This document shows, piece after piece, positions 16,396 to 24,501 of a stretch of DNA of 64,000 nucleotides (position 1 is its first letter; every line of letters starts with the position of its first letter). A program made the position numbers and the translations under genes. The stretch comes from Natronogracilivirga saccharolytica (GTDB lineage: Bacteria; Bacteroidota; Rhodothermia; Balneolales; Natronogracilivirgulaceae): assembly GCF_017921895.1 (NCBI RefSeq), contig NZ_JAFIDN010000004.1, forward strand, positions 1 through 64,000, given 5' to 3'. Below the pieces are notes generated by a model, which was not told the origin of the DNA, ran no database searches, and worked only from the letters and a program-made list of their open reading frames with translations.

Positions 16396-18147
16396 TCAAA
16401 AACCGACAGCGTCGCCAAAACGGATTCCCAGCAGGAATCCGGCCTGATCCGTCATGTCTCCGGTATCCAGACTTACAGAGCCCGTCCAGCTCAGGCCATC
16501 AACCCACGGAAGACTTCCCGACAACTCCACCATCATGTGGTACTGCACCGGATTCTCTTCAAACGGAGCCATCGGGCTTCCGTTTTCCGGTTCAAATTGA
16601 TTGTCCGGCAGCCCGATTTCGTAGGTTCCGCGATGAGAGGCTCTGGTGAACAAAAGCCGATATCTGTGAATGATATCTGACATCATTTCGGGCAAAATCG
16701 TGTCAAACATTGCGGGTCCGCCAATATTTCCCTCAAAGCCCATATGTAATGCGCGCACACGGTTATTCACAAAACGGGCTTCATCGAACGGAATATCAGG
16801 ATAGAACATAAGTGACCTGTCCCCGCGGAGAATCATGGAGGTCCCCATGGCATGGTCCCGGTAGGCCCAACCGGATGTATACCCGGCGTGATCGTAGTAA
16901 TCTTCACTCAACCTCAGATATTCTATCAAAATGGCACGAACCCAGGGGTTGTCGCGGGGCTGGACGCGGACACCCTGCAAACCGTCACTGCCGGTGAAAA
17001 ACCGGAACGGATCCCCGCCCGTGAAAAACGACTGACGGTAGAAATCCCAGTCGACACTTCCGTAACTCAGCGCCAGGCCGCCTTCCATAACACCAATGTG
17101 TTTTGCAACCGATCCGGAAGGAAATGTGCTGCGTCCGTCAGCCGGATCATCGGTATATCCGCCACGGCCAAGGACAACCCTGAGATAATCCTTGAAGTCC
17201 CGGGGAGCAGAACCCAGCTCGGGATGCTCACCGCCCCACATGGCCAAATGGGTGAAACCACCCCGCAACTCAACAGGCCAGTCACTCCGGGAGCGCACAT
17301 AAAGGGATTTTTCGTGCAGCCGGGGAGTGTCCATGAACCGGTCATCGGTGAACCACCCATGAGTGTACTGCCCCCTGAATTCGAAAAACCCGAAAGTAAA
17401 GGGTACCGGAATGTATTCGGGGATGCCCAGTGTCAGGCGCGGCATTGGCGCAAAATTGGAACTTACGGCCAGTGATCCGGTAGAAAGGCGGTCATCCTGG
17501 AAGCCGATGGTATAGGATTTCCGTCCTCCGGTAAATTCAAAAGGACCGTAGCGCAGCTGGGCAAATATTTCATACACTTTTGATTCGCCGGTCGCCGATT
17601 TGCCCAGAAACTCCATACCGACACGGTAATCGGGTCGCCATGTGTACCAGGGCTCGTAATCGCGTTCTACAGGAAAGGAGCCGTCTTCGTGCTGATGAAC
17701 TTCCGGCCTGATATATCTGCCTTCAGCATCATACCAATCGGGATGGACGGGGTCATAGGTACGCAAGGGCATGTGTCCGCCTTCTGCGACAGGACCTCCG
17801 CCGGGATGGGAAGGTGCCCCGAGCGTGTAAGGCGGGTTTGTCCGGACCCGATTGTTTTCCGGGATGGTCCAGTCGGTGTCAATCCGGCCGATAAACCAGC
17901 CGTCGGTCTGACGGGGACCGAACCGGCCTCCCCGGTTGAATGTGTGCCAGTGCGGAAGCTGGTCCGCCGTCGAAGCGCTGAAGGCAAACTCGGCATGCCA
18001 GTTGAATTCCGATATCATGGAAGGAGGTGAGCCGGCACGCTCCGATGCAACAGCCGGATATGTTCCGGCCAGCACCAGAATAGTCAGTATGGCCGGCATC
18101 ATAATTAACACTCGCACAGTTGATGATTTCATAGCATTCATAAACAT
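16396..18147 (-). CDS. Second Wzi-family outer-membrane protein
   Basis: 583 residues. A signal peptide with a long hydrophobic core (VLIMMPAILTILVLAG) ends near residue 35; ATG codons at 18147, 18141 and 18132 are all possible starts. The mature part is beta-rich. GRKSYTIGFQDDRLSTGSL and HLAMWGGEHPELG followed by FKDYLRVVLG parallel the Wzi-like protein at 7352-8875 (HNLMWGGRHPELG, FRDWLSDVLA), so the two are paralogues. An extra N-terminal segment (about 60-150) distinguishes it. No capsule genes adjoin it. Expected location: outer membrane, role in glycan attachment or export. Confidence 0.75.
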   Translation of the reverse strand: MFMNAMKSSTVRVLIMMPAILTILVLAGTYPAVASERAGSPPSMISEFNWHAEFAFSASTADQLPHWHTFNRGGRFGPRQTDGWFIGRIDTDWTIPENNRVRTNPPYTLGAPSHPGGGPVAEGGHMPLRTYDPVHPDWYDAEGRYIRPEVHQHEDGSFPVERDYEPWYTWRPDYRVGMEFLGKSATGESKVYEIFAQLRYGPFEFTGGRKSYTIGFQDDRLSTGSLAVSSNFAPMPRLTLGIPEYIPVPFTFGFFEFRGQYTHGWFTDDRFMDTPRLHEKSLYVRSRSDWPVELRGGFTHLAMWGGEHPELGSAPRDFKDYLRVVLGRGGYTDDPADGRSTFPSGSVAKHIGVMEGGLALSYGSVDWDFYRQSFFTGGDPFRFFTGSDGLQGVRVQPRDNPWVRAILIEYLRLSEDYYDHAGYTSGWAYRDHAMGTSMILRGDRSLMFYPDIPFDEARFVNNRVRALHMGFEGNIGGPAMFDTILPEMMSDIIHRYRLLFTRASHRGTYEIGLPDNQFEPENGSPMAPFEENPVQYHMMVELSGSLPWVDGLSWTGSVSLDTGDMTDQAGFLLGIRFGDAVGF

Positions 18148-18502
18148 ATCTCAGTTAACCTACAAGCTAATAATTATACCGGCGATGAGAACATTAGAAT
18201 ATTGAAACATTTCCTGTAATGATGGCAAAATTATGTAATGTTATTTATGTAAAATCGCAATACAAAATCGCAGGTGTCAAGAACGCAGCCGCAGCCTGAG
18301 TTGGTTGTTAATGAAGACGGAAGGTTTGTATTGTCATAATATGAATAATGCAGATCCGCCATTTTAAATGAGTTTAATCGGTCTTTCGCCGGGCTGCACA
18401 GGTTTATGATTAAATACGGTCATGGATTTATATTTTGCCATATAAAAATCGTGTTGAATGAATATCGCTCCTGAAGCATATCTGACCGCAACCACCGGAA
18501 AA
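18148..18502. promoter_or_regulatory. Divergent intergenic region
   Basis: 355 bp between the divergent Wzi-like and phosphatase genes, AT-rich, so it should contain both promoters. I see no recognisable operator or RNA element. Confidence 0.35.
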
Positions 18503-19765
18503 ATGAAAAAAGAAATAACGAATCTCAATCACCTGCGCGTTTACCTTTTTTTTGCCTTGCTGATGATATCCGGATGCCTCCATTCGGAATCATTCGAAAT
18601 GGAAACAGAGTCGTTCATGCTCTCCTGGCAGCAGGATCCCACATCCACAATGACTATCGACTGGTACTCCGAACCGGGCTCCCGTTCACAGCTGGAATAC
18701 CGTCCTAAAGGCACTGATGAGTGGACGACCAAAACCGGTCATACGGTGCGCATACCGGAATCCGACCGCACTTTCCAGCGCCACGAACTCACCGGACTGC
18801 AGCCCGGTGCCCGCTATGAGTTCCGCTTCACCGGATCGGAGCCGACGTATTACTTCCGTACCATGCCGGAAGAGCTTGACCGCCCGCTGCGTTTTATTGC
18901 AACGGGGGACATGCTGCATACCGTGGAGTGGCTGCGCAATACAGCCATAAGCGCAATGAGCATTGACGAAGGTGATTATGATTTTGTCGTGGTCGGGGGT
19001 GATCTGGCATATTCCGATGGCGAGGAGCGCAAGCTGTGGCGGTGGTTAGAGTATTTCAAGGTCTGGTCTGAAGTAATGGTCACCGAAAACGGCCGCGCCA
19101 TACCCCATCTGGCTGCCATCGGAAATCACGAAGTCAAGCGGGGTTTCGTTCATCAATACCCCGTGTCCGAAACCCGCTCTCCGGGGTTTGTGGAAAGAGA
19201 AGCGCCCTATTTCTCAACTTTTATCCCGTTTCCCGGACCCGATGCCTACGGGGTGCTCGATTTCGGAGAATATCTGAGCCTGTTCCTTCTGGATTCCAAC
19301 CACGCGACCTGTGTGGCAGGGGAGCAAACCGACTGGCTGCGTCAGCAAATGCATCAAAGACAGCATGTGCGCCATCTGATTCCCGTTTACCACGTTCCGG
19401 CCTGGCCCTCGGCGCGGGACTTTAATGAAAAAAACGTCCGTGCCGTTCGTGAAAACTGGGTTCCTGTATTTGAAGAGTACGGCGTACGGGTGGCTTTTGA
19501 GCATCACGATCATACCTACAAGCGTACATATCCCATTCGCGAGGGCAGGCATGACGAAACCGGCGTATATTACATCGGCGACGGCGCCTGGGGTGTGCGA
19601 ACCCGCGAAATACGTACCGATGAGGACGAAAACCGGCCCTGGTACCTTGCCGAAGCCCGGGAAATCCGTCACTTTATCGTGGTTGAGATGGATGACGACG
19701 GATACCAGCTGGATGTGTTTGACGAGGAAGCCCGTCATATCGATGAGGTATACATACCGAGATAA
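18503..19765 (+). CDS. Purple-acid-phosphatase-like lipoprotein (calcineurin-type metallophosphoesterase)
   Basis: About 420 residues from the ATG at 18503. A lipobox (ISGC, C25) follows a short hydrophobic helix. An FN3-like N-terminal domain (about 35-125, with TSTMTIDWYS and LTGLQPGARYEFRF) precedes the phosphoesterase domain: FIATGDM, GGDLAYSDG, AIGNHE, PVYHVPAW and EHHDHTYKR supply the metal-binding Asp, Asn and His series. This layout is that of plant-type purple acid phosphatases. It would hydrolyse phosphomonoesters (perhaps diesters) at the cell surface or in the periplasm. A second protein of this type sits inside the glucan operon (35614-37365). Confidence 0.85.
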   Translation: MKKEITNLNHLRVYLFFALLMISGCLHSESFEMETESFMLSWQQDPTSTMTIDWYSEPGSRSQLEYRPKGTDEWTTKTGHTVRIPESDRTFQRHELTGLQPGARYEFRFTGSEPTYYFRTMPEELDRPLRFIATGDMLHTVEWLRNTAISAMSIDEGDYDFVVVGGDLAYSDGEERKLWRWLEYFKVWSEVMVTENGRAIPHLAAIGNHEVKRGFVHQYPVSETRSPGFVEREAPYFSTFIPFPGPDAYGVLDFGEYLSLFLLDSNHATCVAGEQTDWLRQQMHQRQHVRHLIPVYHVPAWPSARDFNEKNVRAVRENWVPVFEEYGVRVAFEHHDHTYKRTYPIREGRHDETGVYYIGDGAWGVRTREIRTDEDENRPWYLAEAREIRHFIVVEMDDDGYQLDVFDEEARHIDEVYIPR

Positions 19766-19771
19766 TCCGGA

Positions 19772-20947
19772 TCAGTCGCCAAGATAGCGCCGCTGCAGCT
19801 GCTGCCACTGCTCATCAGCTATGAACTCAAGCATCACGCGGTTGATGTCACTGCGAAGCGTACTTCCAAGCGGAATGGCGATGCCGTAGTACTGCTCATT
19901 GAAAATATTGGGCAGGACGCGCACCTCGCCGTAATAATCCCTGTTGCTGTAATACCTGATGATCGGCTCATCGTGGACAAATGCGTCCAGCTCCCCGTCC
20001 GAAACCGCCCGGAGCCCGTCTGAAATCGATGCATATGTGCGGTGCCTGATGCGCTGCTCGTCGAGGTAGGCAATAGTGGCGGATTGCTCCAGTGCGCCCA
20101 CACGGACATGAGGCAAATCCTGCGGACCCGAAACACGGGTATCCAGCTGTGAAACGGTCAGGCTGGATGCAATCGATGCGGTGAAAAACGAGATCAGGAT
20201 GATACCGGCGAACATCCAGACAAATCCGATCAGCCGGCCCGGTACAGATTTCGGAGCTTTGTCGCCATAGCCAACGGTTGTCATTGTGACAGCCGCCCAC
20301 CAGAATCCGCTTCCGATACCCTCGGCGGGTGAACCGCCAAATTCATCCTGGTTGACTCGTCGTTCGGACAACCAGACGAGTACGCCCCAGAACAACAGCA
20401 GCAGAATCAGCAGCAGTACTATCCAAAGAAATTCTGCTGAAAAAATGGACACCACGGCCTGCCAGAGTCCGGCCGGCTGATGGGGGACGGCAATCCCCAG
20501 GCCGCTTACGAAGAACGGATGGGTAAAATCGACCTGCTCTTCACGTTCCGCTGTAATGGTAAGTGCCGATGCTGCGGCGAAAAGGGGAGTGGTATCGTCA
20601 CCGGGATCCGCTGCAACGCCATCCAGCAGACCCGCTATATCACGCTCGACATATTCAAATTCAATATCCAGCTCTCCGGCAATGTGCTCCCAGAGTGCGA
20701 TGGTCAGTCCGCTGTACGTGCCGTCCTCTTCGGCAATCACAAACGGAGGAACGACGCGGATGCCCACCATTACAGGCTCATCGGCGGATTGATGGTTCTG
20801 TAACGTATTTCCGCCTGATGCCACACCGTGCATTTCGCCCCATGCCAGTTGCCGGATGTGATCATCACGGTCATTTTGTGCAGTTGCGGGAGCAGCAAGG
20901 AACATTCCGGACAGAACAATCATACCCGCTGTCAACAGGAATAACAT
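19772..20947 (-). CDS. GluR0-like ligand-gated potassium channel (bacterial ionotropic glutamate receptor type)
   Basis: 391 residues from the ATG at 20947; the frame extends to 21112, but the extra 55 residues are encoded by degenerate repeats and lie before the signal peptide. Order: signal peptide (1-24), first lobe of a SBP_bac_3 ligand-binding domain (about 58-155), membrane helix (172-193), pore helix with the K+ selectivity filter TVGYGD (224-229), second helix (about 238-262), second ligand-binding lobe (about 275-391). This split-lobe layout and length match Synechocystis GluR0. It would open a K+ path when a small ligand, probably an amino acid, binds in the periplasm. Convergent with the phosphatase, 6 bp apart. 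Confidence 0.88.
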   Translation of the reverse strand: MLFLLTAGMIVLSGMFLAAPATAQNDRDDHIRQLAWGEMHGVASGGNTLQNHQSADEPVMVGIRVVPPFVIAEEDGTYSGLTIALWEHIAGELDIEFEYVERDIAGLLDGVAADPGDDTTPLFAAASALTITAEREEQVDFTHPFFVSGLGIAVPHQPAGLWQAVVSIFSAEFLWIVLLLILLLLFWGVLVWLSERRVNQDEFGGSPAEGIGSGFWWAAVTMTTVGYGDKAPKSVPGRLIGFVWMFAGIILISFFTASIASSLTVSQLDTRVSGPQDLPHVRVGALEQSATIAYLDEQRIRHRTYASISDGLRAVSDGELDAFVHDEPIIRYYSNRDYYGEVRVLPNIFNEQYYGIAIPLGSTLRSDINRVMLEFIADEQWQQLQRRYLGD

Positions 20948-20974
20948 GGTGTGTGTACCGGGAAGGCGATTCTG

Positions 20975-21210
20975 AAGAACCCGCGATTTTCCACGAATAC
21001 ACAACGTGCTGTGAAACCCGGGTTTCCCATGATTACACAAGGCGCAGTGAACCACCGGTTTTTCAACAATGTACGATGTTCCATTAACGGAGGAAGATTT
21101 ACAATTTATCATGGCAGCGCGGTTTTCTGATAAAGCAGACGGTTATCGGGTTTCTCATGACAGCCTTATTTTCAGTTAATGGGTACGGTTGTCCGCTTTT
21201 CGTGACAAGC
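20975..21210. repeat. Degenerate ~36-bp repeats upstream of the channel gene
   Basis: Successive units resemble ACCCGGGTTTCCCATGATTA followed by CACAAGGCGCAGTGAA. The clearest copies start near 20980, 21016 and 21053, with weaker ones to about 21210. They make the frame upstream of 20947 look open without being coding. No function is evident. Confidence 0.5.
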
Positions 21211-21228
21211 CAAATGATTGCATTGCGG

Positions 21229-23364
21229 TTAATGATTCTCCAGCAGTCCGCGCATAACCCGGCGGTTGCGTTCGTGCGTGATCTTTTTCGCCTCAGGCAT
21301 GTAAAGATACTGGATCAGGTCTTCATAGTGGTCGGTAATCTTGCCGCGCACGATCTTCATCGTACTGTTCATCATTTTGTTCTCCTCGGTGAACCCCTCA
21401 GGCAGAACCCCAACCGCGCTGGGCAGCCACCGGTCGGGAAAATAATCGGCAAATTCGCCGCCTTCGCGGAACCGGTCGATCTCCTTCTGGATCAGCGCAA
21501 GGGCCTCATCGGTTTCATTTACGGCTGCACCACGCGCTTCCGGTGCATCGGACTCATTTTCAGCCTTTCCGCCCCCGCTGTCTTTACCCTTGCTGTCCCG
21601 CTTACTGTTTTCTCCCAGCCGGCGCCTGATCGCCTCGATGTTCGGATACACCAATCCGACCGTATAGGGATCCTGATTATTATGCAGCATCACCTGTTCG
21701 ATCAGCGACGATTTTTGCGTCAGGGTTTCTTCAATTGATTCCGGACTGTATTTCTCGCCGTCATGGCCGATCAGCAGGCTTTTGTATCTCCCGAGCACAT
21801 ACAGAAAACCGTCCTCATCCATATAACCCATATCACCGGTGTGCAGCCAGCCGTCCCGGATGGTCTCCCGCGTGGCGGACGGATTTTTCCAGTAGCCTTT
21901 CATCACGTTTTCGCCCTTTACGACAATCTCGCCATTCTGTCCGACCGGCTGCTCATTGCCTTCCTCATCCAGAATTTTCAGCTCCAGCGGCTTGACCAGA
22001 TAACCGGACGACCCCAGTTTGTGCTTGTCCAGAGAATTGGACGAGATGATGGGGGTGGCCTCCGAAAGCCCGTATCCCTGCATCATCGGCATCCCGATGG
22101 CATAAAAAAACCGCTGCAGCTCGATGTCGAGCAGCGCACCGCCTCCGATAAAGAATTTCAGCCTGCCGCCGAACTGCTCCCTGATTTTACGGAACAGGAT
22201 CTTGTCGTAAACAAAAAGCTTGGCGCGGCTGAGGATATCTTTTTTGTTCTTGTTGTAGCCTTCACGGTTGTAGGCGTAAGCCGTTTTCATGGCATCATCG
22301 AACAGTTTCTGGATGAACGGGCCCTTTGAGCGGATTCCCGCTTCTATGTTCTTCCGGAAACTTTTGGCCAGCGCCGGAACACTCAGCAGCAGGTCGGGCT
22401 GCAGCTCCCTGATATTTTTCGGGATGTTGCGCAGGGTCTCCATCGGCGTTCGGCCCGACTCTACCATCCCGATGCTGGCCCCCTTGGCCATAAAGGAGTA
22501 GATTCCGGCGGTGTGCGCAAAGGAATGGTCCAGCGGCAGAATCAGCAGCGTCCGATAGGAAGGAGGGATGTGCATCAGCGTAAGTGCCTGCTCCACATTG
22601 GCCGTATAGTTGCGGTGCGTCAGGATGATCCCCTTGGGATCGGCGGTTGTTCCGGATGTGTAGGAGATATTTGCGGCATCATCCCATCTGACGGCATCCT
22701 TCCTCTTGATAAACTCCTCGCGGCGCCGGTCCAGCAGCTTTCGGCCCATCTCGGTAACTTTCTTTTTGCTGATTTCGTCCTCCTGATAGTTCTCGCTGCC
22801 GTCCAACAGGATAATACGCTGCAGGTCAGGAAGATTCTCGCGGATGTCGGCAATTTTGTGGCGCTGTCCCTCCGAAATGATCAGTACCGAAGCATCGGAA
22901 TGGAACAGGCGGAACTGAAGCTCTACCGGAGATAGCTTGACCGAAAGCGGAACATTGATCGCCCCGTTGAAAAGAATAGCCATCTCGCTGATCACCCAGT
23001 CATTGCGGCCTTCCGAGAGCAGAGCTACCCGCTCACCGGGTTCAACGCCAAGCGCCATGAGTCCGGCACCGAGCTCGTACACCTGGTCCAGGGTTTCGCG
23101 ATAGGTGGTGGGCTGATAGCCGCCGCCGGGCCAGTCCCTTCCATCCGAAATCTTCTTCCGGGCTCCACCGGCAGGACCGGAATCAGCATCTTTGTCCGAA
23201 CCTCTGTTCAAACCTTTGTGCGGACCTCCGGCCGGGGCTCCGCCGGAACCTGTTGCCCTCTGTGAACTGCTGCCGGCTGCTTTGTTGCCGGGCTTTTCCC
23301 ACATGTAGGGGTTATCGGCAAACTCCGCGCAATAATGTTCGATGAACTGAATAAGTGTTTTCAT
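21229..23364 (-). CDS. Long-chain acyl-CoA synthetase (AMP-forming, FadD-like)
   Basis: 711 residues from the ATG at 23364 (MKTLIQFIEHYCAEF); a longer frame to 23439 is less likely. Motifs of the ANL superfamily are clear: SYTSGTTADPKGIILTHRN (P-loop), MQGYGLSEATPI, and WLHTGDMGYMDEDGFLYVLGR with YSPESIEE near the C-terminal hinge. It activates fatty acids to acyl-AMP and then acyl-CoA at the inner membrane. Two low-complexity insertions stand out: a Gly/Ala/Ser/Lys-rich stretch of about 45 residues near residue 30, and a charged one near residue 600 (KRDSKGKDSGGGKAENESD). They are not typical of the family. Probably monocistronic. Confidence 0.9.
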   Translation of the reverse strand: MKTLIQFIEHYCAEFADNPYMWEKPGNKAAGSSSQRATGSGGAPAGGPHKGLNRGSDKDADSGPAGGARKKISDGRDWPGGGYQPTTYRETLDQVYELGAGLMALGVEPGERVALLSEGRNDWVISEMAILFNGAINVPLSVKLSPVELQFRLFHSDASVLIISEGQRHKIADIRENLPDLQRIILLDGSENYQEDEISKKKVTEMGRKLLDRRREEFIKRKDAVRWDDAANISYTSGTTADPKGIILTHRNYTANVEQALTLMHIPPSYRTLLILPLDHSFAHTAGIYSFMAKGASIGMVESGRTPMETLRNIPKNIRELQPDLLLSVPALAKSFRKNIEAGIRSKGPFIQKLFDDAMKTAYAYNREGYNKNKKDILSRAKLFVYDKILFRKIREQFGGRLKFFIGGGALLDIELQRFFYAIGMPMMQGYGLSEATPIISSNSLDKHKLGSSGYLVKPLELKILDEEGNEQPVGQNGEIVVKGENVMKGYWKNPSATRETIRDGWLHTGDMGYMDEDGFLYVLGRYKSLLIGHDGEKYSPESIEETLTQKSSLIEQVMLHNNQDPYTVGLVYPNIEAIRRRLGENSKRDSKGKDSGGGKAENESDAPEARGAAVNETDEALALIQKEIDRFREGGEFADYFPDRWLPSAVGVLPEGFTEENKMMNSTMKIVRGKITDHYEDLIQYLYMPEAKKITHERNRRVMRGLLENH

Positions 23365-23521
23365 ACCAAAACGATTTGCAATACGTATTCTGAGCGCATC
23401 GACCGTAATAGAAACATACTGCGGTTTCGATGCAAGCAAGACGGAATTATTCTGGTTAAAAATAGTTTACACGGCAATATAGTAGGATGCGGCCCATATT
23501 GAAAACAAAATCAGCGTGTAA

Positions 23522-23986
23522 TCAGGGCCGGATGCGACGGATGGCTATGGTTGCAGGCTCTCCCCGGTACGCGGCTTCGATCCGCTCTTTGAGCTTTTGT
23601 TCTTCCTCGGTACGGGCGGCTCTGAGTTCGGTTTCCGCTTCCCCGTCAATGCGCATGCTGACGGCAAAGGGATCACCGGAGGTATGTTTCGCAGGAGGTG
23701 ATCCGGATGTGTCTGAGGAGGGCGGGGTTTCTGCGGATGCAGCGGTCTCTGAGGATGCAGCGGTCTCTGAGGATTCCGGGGATTCTGCGGGTCCGTCAGC
23801 TCCCATCCGGGAGTCATCGTAATTGCTGAAAATGCAGTACACACTGCACTTTACCCGCTGTTCGGACCGGTCAATGTCCCGGAGCATGGCTACATAGGAT
23901 GCCATTTCGCTGCGGTCAACTGCGGCACGTATCTGATAAAATCGCGGTGGTGATGGTCGCATTGGATGATGTCTGTTACCGGGCAT
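23522..23986 (-). CDS. Hypothetical protein with Ser/Glu/Ala repeat linker
   Basis: About 154 residues, no family recognised. An N-terminal block (FYQIRAAVDRSEMASYVAML, then a CSVYCIFSNYDD stretch) looks like folded sequence. It is followed by a low-complexity SSETAASSETAASAETPPSS linker encoded by an 18-bp DNA repeat (about 23721-23775) and a charged C-terminal helix. No good ribosome-binding site is seen, and later in-frame ATG codons are possible. It could be real, as its codon choice matches neighbours, but confidence is limited. Confidence 0.45.
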   Translation of the reverse strand: MPGNRHHPMRPSPPRFYQIRAAVDRSEMASYVAMLRDIDRSEQRVKCSVYCIFSNYDDSRMGADGPAESPESSETAASSETAASAETPPSSDTSGSPPAKHTSGDPFAVSMRIDGEAETELRAARTEEEQKLKERIEAAYRGEPATIAIRRIRP

Positions 23987-24050
23987 ATTTTGTGCATCTG
24001 CGTACGGAACATAATGACTTTTCCGGAACAGGTGAAGCGTAAATATCGGC

Positions 24051-24492
24051 TCAGAACAAAAGTGACTGCACTTTCGGGTGCAGCCGGTCGCGATGGGACC
24101 CTTTCCAGTATAATTTCCCGCAACCCGTACATTGTGAAAAGGTGTCGTAGTGCCGTTTAGTCAGCGGCTTCAGGCGGCCGCTCCTGTAGTCTGGTGGAAC
24201 CGGATATGTCCAGCGACTCGAATACGGGATAGATGCTGACCCGGTCGCCGTCTTCGATCAAATGATCAAAAGTGACCGGTTCGCCGTTGACCAGGATAAG
24301 ATCGACTTCGGTATGGGGGACCCGGCATCCTTCAATCAGGTCCTTTGTTGTGGTAGGCTCGGGAAGGTCGCGTTCAAATTCGGTCTTGCGGCGGTGAGGA
24401 GGCAGAAAGTCGTTCAGTTCTTCATAAAACCGGAGCCGGACCCGTGTCCGGCTCCGTTGGCGATTCTTTTTGGACTTATCCAAAGAAGCCAT
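24051..24492 (-). pseudogene. Mut7-C gene with the nuclease core deleted and a frameshift
   Basis: The first 111 codons (24492 to 24157) encode a Ub-Mut7C ubiquitin-like domain: VRLRFYEELNDFLPPHRR, LIEGCRVPHTEVDLILVNG and VSIYPVFESLDISG. The frame then stops. In another frame, 24173 to 24051 encodes LKPLTKRHYDTFSQCTGCGK, ending with LYWKGSHRDRL, which is exactly the C-terminal zinc-ribbon end of Mut7-C proteins. The roughly 110-residue PIN-like RNase core that normally separates these two parts is absent. The gene is therefore broken by an internal deletion with a frameshift; only a small ubiquitin-fold protein could still be made. Confidence 0.8.
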
Positions 24493-24501
24493 GGTACAAA
24501 A

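Noticed and set aside
23890-24132. 80-codon minus-strand frame between the hypothetical gene and Mut7-C
   Set aside because: It overlaps the zinc-ribbon remnant of Mut7-C in a different frame; the remnant's sequence is clearly the homologous one.
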